Assembly (NCBI RefSeq): GCF_024494695.1
Contig: NZ_JANHDP010000003.1
Coordinates: 124,001 to 188,000, forward strand
Length of the DNA: 64,000 nucleotides
Reading direction: 5' to 3'
Origin: Natronoarchaeum rubrum
GTDB lineage: Archaea > Halobacteriota > Halobacteria > Halobacteriales > Natronoarchaeaceae
The notes beneath the pieces are model-generated. The model was not told the DNA's origin. It saw only the letters and a program-made list of their open reading frames with translations, and made no database searches. The position numbers and the translations under genes are program-made. The stretch's first letter is position 1. Every line of letters begins with the position of its first letter. This document shows positions 17,539 through 25,069 of the stretch, piece by piece.

Positions 17539-17689
17539 CTCGGCGACATCCGAATCCAGAATGCTCCGTGCCCTCGGTGACAGCCGAACCAAAACGCTCT
17601 GTACTCTCGGCGACAGCCGAACCAAAACGCTCCGTGACCTCGGCGACAGCCGAACGCTCCGCACTCTCGGCGATCTCTCAACTGCTGTA
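17539..17689. repeat. Tandem repeat array in the origin gap
   Basis: Successive units start at about 17539, 17573, 17606, 17639 and 17666, spaced 34, 33, 33 and 27 bp. Each opens with CTCGG(C/T)GACAGCCGAAC, mostly followed by CAAAACGCTC-CGTGAC. Units 2 and 3 are nearly identical; units 1, 4 and 5 are degenerate or shortened. There are no unique spacers, so it is a tandem array of the kind seen near replication origins (iterons), not a CRISPR. Confidence 0.8.
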
Positions 17690-17710
17690 GAACAGCGGAA
17701 ACGACGGGTG
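17690..17710 (+). promoter_or_regulatory. Origin recognition box (direct 1)
   Basis: GAACAGCGGAAACGACGGGT, then G, on the plus strand directly after the last tandem repeat unit. Confidence 0.8.
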
Positions 17711-17744
17711 CGTCTCCCAGCACTCGGGCCCTTCGGCCGCTGCA

Positions 17745-17765
17745 GAACAGCGGAAACGACGGGTG
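17745..17765 (+). promoter_or_regulatory. Origin recognition box (direct 2)
   Basis: Second plus-strand copy of GAACAGCGGAAACGACGGGT, then G, 55 bp after the first, so both face the same side of the DNA helix to within half a turn. Confidence 0.8.
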
Positions 17766-17783
17766 GGCGTCCCGGACTCACGG

Positions 17784-17825
17784 GCGTTGCAGCGCGCCTC
17801 GAAAAGCGTTGCAGCGCGCCTCGAA
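17784..17825. repeat. 20-bp perfect direct repeat (22-bp period)
   Basis: GCGTTGCAGCGCGCCTCGAA at 17784-17803 and again at 17806-17825. The second copy ends one base before the acyltransferase stop codon. A recent tandem duplication at the edge of the origin gap. Confidence 0.85.
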
Positions 17826-17826
17826 T

Positions 17827-18369
17827 CTAGTCCTCCGGCGGCGCGTTGCCGTCGTCGGACGTCGAATCGCGAGATTCCGAGAGCGGCCGAGCCGGTACGC
17901 CCGCAACCGTCTCGCCGGGCGGGACGTCCTCGACGACCAGCGAGTTGGCCGCGACCTGCGCTCCGGCGCCGATCTCGACGCCGGGAAGCACGATCGCGCC
18001 GGCGCCGATCATCGCGCGCTCGCCGACGACGACGTCGCCCAGCCGGTACTCGTCCTGCAGGAACTCGTGGCACAGGAGCGTGGCGTCGTAGCCGATGATC
18101 GCGTGATCCTCGACGGTGATCCGATCGGGCCAGAACACGTCCGGCGTCGATTCGAGCCCCCACGAGACGCCCTCGCCGACCGTGACGCCGATGCGACGCA
18201 GCAACCAGCTCTTGAGCCGCAGGCTCGGGGAGATCCGGCAGATCACGATCACTACGTAGTTGAGCATCACCCGCAGCGGGTGGCGAGCCTCGGGCCAGTG
18301 GCGCAGCGAGTTCAGCGGGCCGGCCGTCCCGTGGCGGGCGAGCCGTTCGTGGCGCGGGTCGTCGCTCAC
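17827..18369 (-). CDS. Left-handed beta-helix acyltransferase (hexapeptide repeat)
   Basis: 180 residues. After an N-terminal helical part (GPLNSLRHWPEARHPLRVML) and a hydrophobic helix (LNYVVIVICRI), the C-terminal half shows hexapeptide repeats (ITVEDHAIIGYDATLL; VVVGERAMIGAGAIVLPGVE; IGAGAQVAANSLVVEDVPPG) closing with ETVAGVPARPL, the signature of NodL/LacA/CysE-type trimeric acetyltransferases. It probably acetylates a sugar or polysaccharide. A TATA box TTTAAATATC (18391-18400) supports the leaderless GTG start at 18369. Confidence 0.85.
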   Translation of the reverse strand: MSDDPRHERLARHGTAGPLNSLRHWPEARHPLRVMLNYVVIVICRISPSLRLKSWLLRRIGVTVGEGVSWGLESTPDVFWPDRITVEDHAIIGYDATLLCHEFLQDEYRLGDVVVGERAMIGAGAIVLPGVEIGAGAQVAANSLVVEDVPPGETVAGVPARPLSESRDSTSDDGNAPPED

Positions 18370-18445
18370 TATCAATCAGTTCGGGCACTCGATATTTAAA
18401 CTGGTCGGCGTCCGGCGGCGAGGTGAATTCGGCGTTCCCGGGGCG

Positions 18446-19696
18446 CTACGAGCAGTCCTGTTCGGCGAACGGCAGCCGCCAGTCTCGCCGCTCCGGGAGG
18501 GTGCGGTCGCCGACGGTCCACGACGCCGGCTCGCGGAGCGACAGCGGCCGCGCGACGACCGCGGTCAGCGAGCCGAACAGCGACAGCGGTGGGTGGTCGT
18601 CCCGGAAGAACCCGTGGGCGTCGAGCACCGGCGACGGAAGCGTATCCTCGGCGGTGGCCACGACGTCGGCGTCGGCGTGATCGCTCACCGCAGCTGCGAC
18701 GAGCGCGTCGAACGCGTCCGACCGTTCGTTCTGCCCGACCAGCGGGAACGCGTCGAGCAGTTTGAGACACGTCATATCTCCGCTCCGCTCTACGGCCGTG
18801 ACGATCGCCGCGTCGAGGTCGCCGTCGCGCCCGGCGGTGTACGTGCGAACCGACCAGTTCGGGTTCGCGTAGCGCCAGTCGAGAAACGCCTCGGTACGAG
18901 GCGTGTGGATGCGACCCGGGACCGCCGATTCGTACAGCGACGCCAACCGATCCGCCGGGACGCCGTCGCGACGCCGAACGTCGATTGCCGACGCGGCGTC
19001 GCCGTCGCCGGTCGCCGCGACGACCTCCCGGAGGCGGTTGAACGCGCTCGCGCCGGCGTCGGCGGCCGAGCCCACGACGGAATCGGCGGCGGGCCCCGCG
19101 ACGCCGTCGACGCGGTCGCCGAACGCCTCGAAGAACGCCGAGGGGTTGTGGATGCGGTACGCCGTGGCGACGGTTCCGACCTCGACCCAGCCGAGCTTGA
19201 GGTAGGCGCTCTTCGCTTCCTCGTTGGGGAAGTTGAACACGAACGACGGCTCTCGATCCTCGAAGTAGTCGAGCGCCTGCTCGGTCATCCGGGTGAGGAG
19301 CCCGTTCCGACGGTGGTCCGGGTGGACCATCGCGTCGGCCGGCTGGATCGCCAGCTCAGCCCCGTCACCGGCTCGCATCGAAAACGAAATGAACGGCTCG
19401 GCGCCCACGAGTTCGCCGTTTCGCTCGGCGACGAACATCCGCGGTCGGTCGGCGTACGGGCCGCCGTACCGCCACGAGAACCACTCCTCGCTTCGGGAGG
19501 CGTCGAACACGTCGTCGTACAGTTCGAGGAACTGTGCCCGGTCGCCCGGCCGATACGGGCGAACCACGTACCCGTCGCTCGTCGTCGCGTCGCCCTGGAC
19601 CGACCCCGGTTCCGTGCGCCCGGCGCGCCCCTGCATCGCCTGCTCGGACGAGGCGGTCGGCTTCGACCCGCTGTCCGACGTTGTCGGTTTGCTCAT
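18446..19696 (-). CDS. GNAT family N-acetyltransferase (two-domain)
   Basis: 416 residues. After a Ser/Gly-rich leader of about 40 residues, a GNAT domain follows: VVRPYRPGDRAQFLELYDDV, FVAERNGELVGAEPFISF, and the acetyl-CoA loop ADAMVHPDHRRNGLLTRM, then FNFPNEEAKSAYLKLGWVEV. The C-terminal half (about 240-400) resembles a second degenerate GNAT-like fold (RTEAFLDWRYANPNW). Such long GNAT proteins often sit in haloarchaeal surface-glycan loci; together with the downstream hexapeptide acyltransferase this hints at a glycan-modifying role. Substrate not known. Confidence 0.8.
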   Translation of the reverse strand: MSKPTTSDSGSKPTASSEQAMQGRAGRTEPGSVQGDATTSDGYVVRPYRPGDRAQFLELYDDVFDASRSEEWFSWRYGGPYADRPRMFVAERNGELVGAEPFISFSMRAGDGAELAIQPADAMVHPDHRRNGLLTRMTEQALDYFEDREPSFVFNFPNEEAKSAYLKLGWVEVGTVATAYRIHNPSAFFEAFGDRVDGVAGPAADSVVGSAADAGASAFNRLREVVAATGDGDAASAIDVRRRDGVPADRLASLYESAVPGRIHTPRTEAFLDWRYANPNWSVRTYTAGRDGDLDAAIVTAVERSGDMTCLKLLDAFPLVGQNERSDAFDALVAAAVSDHADADVVATAEDTLPSPVLDAHGFFRDDHPPLSLFGSLTAVVARPLSLREPASWTVGDRTLPERRDWRLPFAEQDCS

Positions 19697-19723
19697 CTAC
19701 ACCATCATTCCGCGGAGATGATG

Positions 19724-19775
19724 TTTAGTTATGCTACAAGTAACTAGAAAGTAAAACTAAATTAACGCAACTAAA
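19724..19775. promoter_or_regulatory. AT-rich composite element, copy A
   Basis: In the 96-bp gap between the GNAT start and the purD stop. Ordered words TTTAGTT (19724), AGTAACTAG (19739), AAAGTA (19748), AACTAAA (19755) and CGCAACTA (19766) recur in the same order upstream of the trehalase gene (copy B). Probably contains the GNAT promoter (minus strand TTTAGTTTTAC). Confidence 0.5.
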
Positions 19776-19792
19776 TGGCGAGTATACGGCAC

Positions 19793-21082
19793 CTACTCGC
19801 GGAGTTGCTCGATGTGGTCGATCCGCTGTTGAACCAGATCGGGTTTGCCGATGTCGTGGCGGACGCGTAGCCCGTCGGTGCCGGCGCGTTCGAGCGCGTC
19901 CTCGGCGATCTCCTCGGCTTCGGTGATCGAATCGGCGACGCCCACGACGGCGTAGGATCGGGAGGTCGTGGTGTAGATACCGTCCTCGCGGGCGTCCACG
20001 CTGGCGTAGTAGAGGATCGCGTCGCCGGCGTTCTCGTCGCTGATCGTGACCTTCGCTCCGGCGTCGGGATCGGTTGGATAGCCGTCGGGGACGGCGTACT
20101 TGCAGACGGTCGCGTGCTCGGCGAAGTCGAGTTCGGGCAGCGCCTCGCCCTCGCGGGCCGCGACCAGCACGTCGAGGAAGTCCGTCTCCAGCACCGGCAG
20201 CGTGTTCATCGCCTCGGGGTCGCCGAAGCGCGCGTTGAACTCGACGACCTTGATGCCGTCCGCGGTGAGCATGAACTGGCCGTAGAGGACGCCCTTGTAG
20301 CCATCGAGCGCGTCGACGACCTCGCGCATGATCGCCAGCGCCTCGGCGGAGTCGCCCTCGTGCATGAACGGCAACTGGAACGAGGCGTCGCTGTAACTGC
20401 CCATCCCGCCGGTGTTGGGCCCTTCGTCACCCTCGTAGGCGCGCTTGTGGTCCTGCACGGCCGGCGTGATCCGCAGGGAACCGTTGGCGACGAAGCCCTG
20501 AACCGTGAACTCCTCGCCGACTAGCCGCTCCTCGAGGACGATCCGATCGTACTCGGACTCGCGGATGTACTCTTTCCCTTCCTCGGCGGTGACCTGATCG
20601 CCGATGACTTTCACGCCCTTCCCGCCGGTGAGGCCGGCGGGTTTGATCACGAGGTCGCCGTCGTACTCGTCGATATACTCGCAGGCGGCCTCGCCGTCCT
20701 CGAAGACCTCGAAGTCCGGACAGCCCGAGACGTCGTTCTCGGCCATGAATTCGCGCTGGAACGACTTGTCCGTCTCGATCCGGGCTTCGGCTTCCTGCGG
20801 GCCGAAGGCGTAGACGCCGGCGTCGTCGAGCGCGTCGGCCACGCCCGCGGCCAGCGGCGCCTCGGGACCGACCACGGCGAGCGTCGCGTCGACCGATTCG
20901 GCGTACTCGACGACCGCTTCGGGATCGGTCGTGTCGAGCGTCTCGACGCCCGCGGCGATCTCGGCGATGCCGGGGTTCCGGTTGCCGGCGCAAGCGTACA
21001 GGGCTGCGTCGGACTCGGACAGTGCGCGCGCGATCGCGTGCTCCCGGCCGCCGCCGCCGACCAGCAGTACGGTCTCTGTCAT
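19793..21082 (-). CDS. purD: Phosphoribosylamine-glycine ligase (GAR synthetase)
   Basis: 429 residues, family length. N-domain VLLVGGGGREHAIARALSES, linker PEAPLAAGVADAL, ATP-grasp domain (VIKPAGLTGGKGVKVIGDQV), the PurD signature EGPNTGGMGSYS and RFGDPEAMNTLPVLETDFLD. It ligates glycine to phosphoribosylamine, the second step of de novo purine synthesis. ATG 21082 has a TATA-like CTTTACAC at 21108-21115. The gene stands alone and is flanked on both sides by copies of an AT-rich element. Confidence 0.96.
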   Translation of the reverse strand: MTETVLLVGGGGREHAIARALSESDAALYACAGNRNPGIAEIAAGVETLDTTDPEAVVEYAESVDATLAVVGPEAPLAAGVADALDDAGVYAFGPQEAEARIETDKSFQREFMAENDVSGCPDFEVFEDGEAACEYIDEYDGDLVIKPAGLTGGKGVKVIGDQVTAEEGKEYIRESEYDRIVLEERLVGEEFTVQGFVANGSLRITPAVQDHKRAYEGDEGPNTGGMGSYSDASFQLPFMHEGDSAEALAIMREVVDALDGYKGVLYGQFMLTADGIKVVEFNARFGDPEAMNTLPVLETDFLDVLVAAREGEALPELDFAEHATVCKYAVPDGYPTDPDAGAKVTISDENAGDAILYYASVDAREDGIYTTTSRSYAVVGVADSITEAEEIAEDALERAGTDGLRVRHDIGKPDLVQQRIDHIEQLRE

Positions 21083-21189
21083 ACCCGGAACGGGTACGCA
21101 CGGTAGTGTAAAGGTTGCTGTTTCACCGGTTCGGAGTGTACAAGATCGTGCTGGTGATCGGACGACCCGGATCCGACTTCCGAGGCAGA

Positions 21190-21247
21190 TTAGTTTACAA
21201 CAGGTGTTAGTAACTAGCCGAAAGTATGAACTACCACCCCGCAACTA
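21190..21247. promoter_or_regulatory. AT-rich composite element, copy B, before trehalase
   Basis: Ordered words TTAGTTT (21190), AGTAACTAG (21209), AAAGTA (21221), AACTA (21229) and CGCAACTA (21240), nearly the same order and spacing as copy A at 19724-19775. TAGTAACTA is a 4-bp-arm dyad. AGTTTAC inside it could be the TATA box of the trehalase gene, whose ATG is at 21257. Confidence 0.5.
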
Positions 21248-21256
21248 TACCGAACG

Positions 21257-22771
21257 ATGGATGTACCCGCTCACCTCGACGGCGCCCTCTTCGAGGCGGT
21301 GCAGCGCGGCGGCACGTTCGATGACTCGAAGACCTTCGTCGACAGCGTTCCTCTGACGGACCCGGAGGAGATCCGCCGTCGGTTCGAGGTGCGACGCGAC
21401 GACTCCGGGTTCGATCTAGAGTCCTTCGTCGAGGACCACTTCAGGCAGCCCCAGACCGCAGCGTCGGGGGTTCCGACGGATGCCGACACCGTCGAGGAAC
21501 ACGTCCGTCGACTCTGGCCGCTGCTCGTCGTAGAGCCGGCCTCGATCGCCGCCAAGCGCGGATCTCTGATCCGGGTCCCGGAACCGTACGTCACGCCCGG
21601 CGGGCGATTTCGCGAACTGTACTACTGGGACAGCTATTTCACCGCGGAGGGGCTCGCGGCCTGCGGGAACCTCGAAAGAGTCGAAGACCTCGTCGAGAAC
21701 TTCGCGTGGCTGATCGAGGAGTACGGGCACGTCCCCAACGCGAACCGCGAGTACTACCGAACGCGCTCCCAGCCGCCGATGTTCGCCTCGCTACTGGGGG
21801 TGCTCGAACGCGAGTGCGGGTTCGACGCCGTCGAACCGCACCTCCGGGTGCTCGAACGCGAGTACGAGTTCTGGATGGACGGCCGGGAATCTCTGAGCGC
21901 TCCCTCGTCGTCGACTCGGCGAGTCGTTACCCTGGCCGACGGGACGCTCAACCGCTACTGGGACGACGCCGCGACGCCGCGCCCCGAGTCCTACCGGGAA
22001 GACGTGGCGCTCGCCGAGCGGGCGACCGACCGCGACGACGCGGACCTCTTTAGAGACGTACGAGCCGCCTGCGAATCTGGCTGGGACTTCAGCGGGCGGT
22101 GGTGTCGCGGCGACGACTTGACGACGATTCGCACTACGGATCTGGTCCCCGTCGATCTCAACGCGACGTTGTACGGCGTCGAGTCGTCGCTCGCGCGGTG
22201 GTTCGACGCCGCGGGCGACGACGACAGGGCCGGCCGCTACGCGGCGGCGGCCACTTCCAGGGCCGACGCCGTCAACGAGCACTGCTGGGACGCGGACGCG
22301 GGTTTCTACTTCGACTACGACGTGTCCGCGGACCGGCGATCCGAAACGTGGACGCTCGCGGCCATCTCGCCACTTTTCTTCGGCCTCGCAGACGACGAGC
22401 AGGCCGACGCGGTCGCGGACGCGCTCGAGTCGAAGTTCCTCCGCGAGGGCGGGTTGGTCACGACGCTCTCCGAGACTGGCCAACAGTGGGACGCGCCGAA
22501 CGGTTGGGCGCCCCTCCACTGGCTCGCCGTGATCGGACTGGAGCGGTACGGGCACGACGACCTCGCACGAGAGATCGCGACGCGCTGGGTTCGGCTGGTC
22601 GAGGACGTGTTCGATCGGACCGGAAAGTTAGTCGAGAAGTACAACGTCTGCGACACGACGCTTCGCGCCGGCGGCGGGGAGTACCCCCTGCAGGACGGGT
22701 TCGGCTGGACCAACGGCGTCACCGTGGCGCTGAAAGAGCGGTTCGACCTCGAACATCCGCCGACAGCCTGA
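21257..22771 (+). CDS. Trehalase, glycoside hydrolase family 37
   Basis: 504 residues, no signal peptide, so cytoplasmic. Both family signatures are present: PGGRFRELYYWDSYF (about 114-128) and QWDAPNGWAP (about 410-419), plus the GGGEYPLQDGFGWTNGV end motif. GH37 enzymes hydrolyse trehalose to two glucose by inversion, using an Asp/Glu pair; the Asp in the ESGWDFSGRW segment (about 275-285) is the expected general acid. Trehalose is a compatible solute in haloarchaea, so this gene may turn it over when salinity falls. Upstream lies the duplicated AT-rich element. Confidence 0.93.
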   Translation: MDVPAHLDGALFEAVQRGGTFDDSKTFVDSVPLTDPEEIRRRFEVRRDDSGFDLESFVEDHFRQPQTAASGVPTDADTVEEHVRRLWPLLVVEPASIAAKRGSLIRVPEPYVTPGGRFRELYYWDSYFTAEGLAACGNLERVEDLVENFAWLIEEYGHVPNANREYYRTRSQPPMFASLLGVLERECGFDAVEPHLRVLEREYEFWMDGRESLSAPSSSTRRVVTLADGTLNRYWDDAATPRPESYREDVALAERATDRDDADLFRDVRAACESGWDFSGRWCRGDDLTTIRTTDLVPVDLNATLYGVESSLARWFDAAGDDDRAGRYAAAATSRADAVNEHCWDADAGFYFDYDVSADRRSETWTLAAISPLFFGLADDEQADAVADALESKFLREGGLVTTLSETGQQWDAPNGWAPLHWLAVIGLERYGHDDLAREIATRWVRLVEDVFDRTGKLVEKYNVCDTTLRAGGGEYPLQDGFGWTNGVTVALKERFDLEHPPTA

Positions 22772-22800
22772 GCGGGCAAAGGCCGATGCCGCGGGGCGGA

Positions 22801-23220
22801 TCACGCCTCCGCGAGGAGTTTCCGGAGCGTGACGGCGAGTTCTTTGAACGCGTCGATCTGGAGGCCGTCCGTGGTAGTGAGCACTCCCCGGTCACCCTCG
22901 ATCACGCGGCTGAGGAAACCGTACTCGAAGATGCGCATCGTGAACTGGTACTCGCCGACGTCGGGTTCGACGTTCGGTTCGGGGGTCAGCTTCCGGTAGG
23001 TCTCGGCGTCGCCGAACCCGATCCGCTCGTTCTCGACGAACAACTCCTTGACGCGCCGGACGGCCTCCTCTTCCCCGTCGTAGAGGTCGTCCCGAACGTA
23101 CAGCACGTCGAAGCTGTCAGGCGTGAAGTAGATCACCGTCCGCAGGGAGTCGCCGACTGCGGTCCGGCAGGCACTTGCGATGGTCTCGTCGAATTCGGTG
23201 GTCGTTGTGGTCGATACCAT
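22801..23220 (-). CDS. DUF7522-type haloarchaeal protein, copy 2
   Basis: 139 residues. Same motif order as the protein at 13209: CRTAVGDSLRTVIYFTPDSF, DVLYVRDDLYDG, EYQFTMRIFEYGFLSRVIEG, GVLTTTDGL and a closing helix with LRKLLAEA. The middle segment is longer than in copy 1. Function unknown. It converges on the trehalase gene (29-bp gap) and diverges from thyA. Confidence 0.75.
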   Translation of the reverse strand: MVSTTTTTEFDETIASACRTAVGDSLRTVIYFTPDSFDVLYVRDDLYDGEEEAVRRVKELFVENERIGFGDAETYRKLTPEPNVEPDVGEYQFTMRIFEYGFLSRVIEGDRGVLTTTDGLQIDAFKELAVTLRKLLAEA

Positions 23221-23377
23221 GGTGAGTATACGCTCGCAGAGGGCATCAACTGTTGCCTGCGAGCCGCTCGATCCGTGACAGGTCCGAAGCGATCGAGCCG
23301 CGCGGCGCGATCGCGGAACTCGTTTCGCGCGCGCCGACCGACACCTACTTTGAGGCCCGACCGGCACCTAGTCGCTA

Positions 23378-24367
23378 ATGCAGGAGTACCTGGATCTCGT
23401 CGACTCCGTCCTCACGGAGGGCGCGTACAAGCCCAACCGGACGGGGGTCGACACCGTCTCGGCGTTCAGCCGTCACTACGAGGTCGACCTTCGGGAGGGC
23501 TTTCCCCTCCTGACGACCAAGCAGATGGACGGCTACCGGTGGAACTCGCTGATTCACGAGTTCCTCTGGTATCTCTCCGGCGAGGAACACATCCGATCGC
23601 TCCGCGAGGAGACCGGCATCTGGGACGCGTGGGCCGACGACGAGGGGCGCCTCGACACCGCCTACGGACGATTCTGGCGCCGCTTCCCCTACCCCGAGGA
23701 GGGTCTGGACGGCGAGACGTGGCCCGACGAGGACCACCGCTGGGTCAACGAGGACGAGCGGACGTTCGACCAGATCCAGTACGCGCTCGACCAGTTGCGG
23801 GAGAACCCCCGCTCGCGCCGGATCGTCGTCAACGCGTGGCACCCTGCGAACGCGGCCGTCTCGACGCTGCCGCCGTGTCACTACTCGTTCGTGTTCAACG
23901 TGCAGGGAGACCGCCTGAACGTCCACCTCACGCAGCGCTCGGGCGACGTCGCGCTCGGGGTTCCGTTCAACATCGCGGCGTACTCGCTGCTGGCGACCGC
24001 GATCGCCCAGCGCACCGGCTTCGAGGTCGGCAAGTTCGCCCACACCGTCGTCGACTCCCACATCTACTGCGGGAAGGGCGACCGGGGCGCGTGGTACGAG
24101 GAGAACCTCTCGGCGCTCAAGGAGCGCCTCGCCGCCGTCGAGTCCGACGAGGAGTACCGCGACGTGAAGTCATGGCTCGAAGCGACGGCGCCCGAGGGCG
24201 AGGGGTACGACCACGTTCCGGGCCTGCTCGAACAGCTCGCCCGCGAGCCGCTCGATCGCCCCGAGATCCACGTCGCCGACAAGCCGCTGGACGAGTTGGC
24301 GTACGAGGACGTCGAACTGCGGGACTACGACTCACACCCCGGCATCTCGTTCAAGGTGGCCGAGTAG
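23378..24367 (+). CDS. thyA: Thymidylate synthase (ThyA type)
   Basis: 329 residues. Folate/dUMP motifs: KPNRTGVDTVSAFSRHYEVD, FPLLTTKQM, the active-site PPCHY with Cys167, LTQRSGDVALGVPFNIAAYS and HTVVDSHIYC. It methylates dUMP to dTMP using methylene-tetrahydrofolate, generating dihydrofolate. The downstream folA gene, which recycles that dihydrofolate, starts at the very next base after its stop. There is a haloarchaeal insertion around residues 85-130. Confidence 0.97.
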   Translation: MQEYLDLVDSVLTEGAYKPNRTGVDTVSAFSRHYEVDLREGFPLLTTKQMDGYRWNSLIHEFLWYLSGEEHIRSLREETGIWDAWADDEGRLDTAYGRFWRRFPYPEEGLDGETWPDEDHRWVNEDERTFDQIQYALDQLRENPRSRRIVVNAWHPANAAVSTLPPCHYSFVFNVQGDRLNVHLTQRSGDVALGVPFNIAAYSLLATAIAQRTGFEVGKFAHTVVDSHIYCGKGDRGAWYEENLSALKERLAAVESDEEYRDVKSWLEATAPEGEGYDHVPGLLEQLAREPLDRPEIHVADKPLDELAYEDVELRDYDSHPGISFKVAE

Positions 24368-24922
24368 ATGGAGCTGGTCGTCATCGCGGCGGTCGCGGAG
24401 AACGGCGTCATCGGCGTCGAGGGGGAGATGGCCTGGCACATCCCCGAGGATCTGGCGCACTTCAAGCGCGCGACGACGGGCCACCCGGTGATCATGGGCC
24501 GCGTGACCTACGAGAGCATCGCCGAGGATCTCGGCGGGCCGCTGCCCGACCGGACGAACGTCGTGCTCAGTCGGAGCGGCGTCGACGCGCCCGAGGACGT
24601 GATCGTCGTCGACGACACCGATGCCGCGCTCGCCGCGGCGGAGAACGCGCTCGACCGGCGGAACGACGCCGCCGACGAGGATGCCGATGAGAGTCCCGAC
24701 GAGCGCGCCTTCGTGATCGGCGGCGCGACGGTGTACGAGCAGTTCCTGCCCGACGCCGACCGACTGATGCTGACCGAGGTCCACGAACGGTACGACGGTG
24801 ACACGTACTTCCCGGACTGGGACCGCGGGCTGTGGGTCGAACTCGAACGCGACGAGCGCGACGGGTTCGCGTTCGTCGAGTACGCGCGCGACGCCGACGC
24901 CGAGTCGGCGTTCGTCGACTGA
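24368..24922 (+). CDS. folA: Dihydrofolate reductase
   Basis: 184 residues. MELVVIAAVAENGVIGVEGEMAWHIPEDL has the active-site substrate loop, followed by HFKRATTGHPVIMGRVTYES (NADPH and folate contacts) and FVIGGATVYEQFLPDADRLM. It reduces dihydrofolate to tetrahydrofolate. The ATG directly follows the thyA TAG with no gap, so the two are cotranscribed, a logical pairing since ThyA produces dihydrofolate. An acidic insertion (RRNDAADEDADESPDER) lies before the GG-A-x-Y motif. Confidence 0.95.
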   Translation: MELVVIAAVAENGVIGVEGEMAWHIPEDLAHFKRATTGHPVIMGRVTYESIAEDLGGPLPDRTNVVLSRSGVDAPEDVIVVDDTDAALAAAENALDRRNDAADEDADESPDERAFVIGGATVYEQFLPDADRLMLTEVHERYDGDTYFPDWDRGLWVELERDERDGFAFVEYARDADAESAFVD

Positions 24923-24941
24923 GCGGTGGGTCGCTTCGCAT

Positions 24942-25019
24942 CGGCGTCGTGACGCCGCGGCGGAGGCGCCGCTGTGCGGGACCCGGCGCCGCGGCGAAAG
25001 CGGCGTCTCGCTGACGCCG
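24942..25019. repeat. Two GGCGTC/GACGCC palindromes in the folA-DUF255 gap
   Basis: CGGCGTC-GT-GACGCCG at 24942-24957 and CGGCGTC-TCGCT-GACGCCG at 25001-25019, both perfect 7-bp arms, in a 147-bp gap. The first could end the thyA-folA transcript. Further examples occur in other gaps of this window. Confidence 0.4.
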
Positions 25020-25069
25020 TCGCGTCCGATGAGGACGGCCTTTTACCGTCAAACGCCGTACGTGGAGCC

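Larger units (their letters stand above)
17437..17765. other. Candidate replication origin
   Basis: The 420-bp gap between orc1/cdc6 and the acyltransferase gene has no coding sequence but dense repeats. Perfect 20-base boxes GAACAGCGGAAACGACGGGT occur on the minus strand at 17485-17504 and on the plus strand at 17690-17709 and 17745-17764; a degenerate one lies at 17437-17453. The GGAAACGA-GGGT core is that of archaeal origin recognition boxes. Between the oppositely oriented boxes are an AT-rich stretch (AAGTATATATTGTT, 17468-17481), a candidate unwinding site, and 33-bp tandem repeats (17539-17689). This arrangement next to an initiator gene is the classic haloarchaeal origin layout. Confidence 0.85.

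Noticed and set aside
17539..17689. Regular repeats resembling a short CRISPR array
   Set aside because: Units of about 33 bp follow each other directly with no unique spacers, there are no cas genes, and the repeats lie between origin boxes.
16176..17723. Longer N-terminus for Orc1/Cdc6 (515 residues)
   Set aside because: The extra 106 residues translate the origin repeats (HGAFWFG-like units) and cross the gene's own TATA box.
22099..24690. 863-codon plus-strand frame across trehalase, DUF7522 and thyA
   Set aside because: An Arg-rich shadow frame running through three confident genes.
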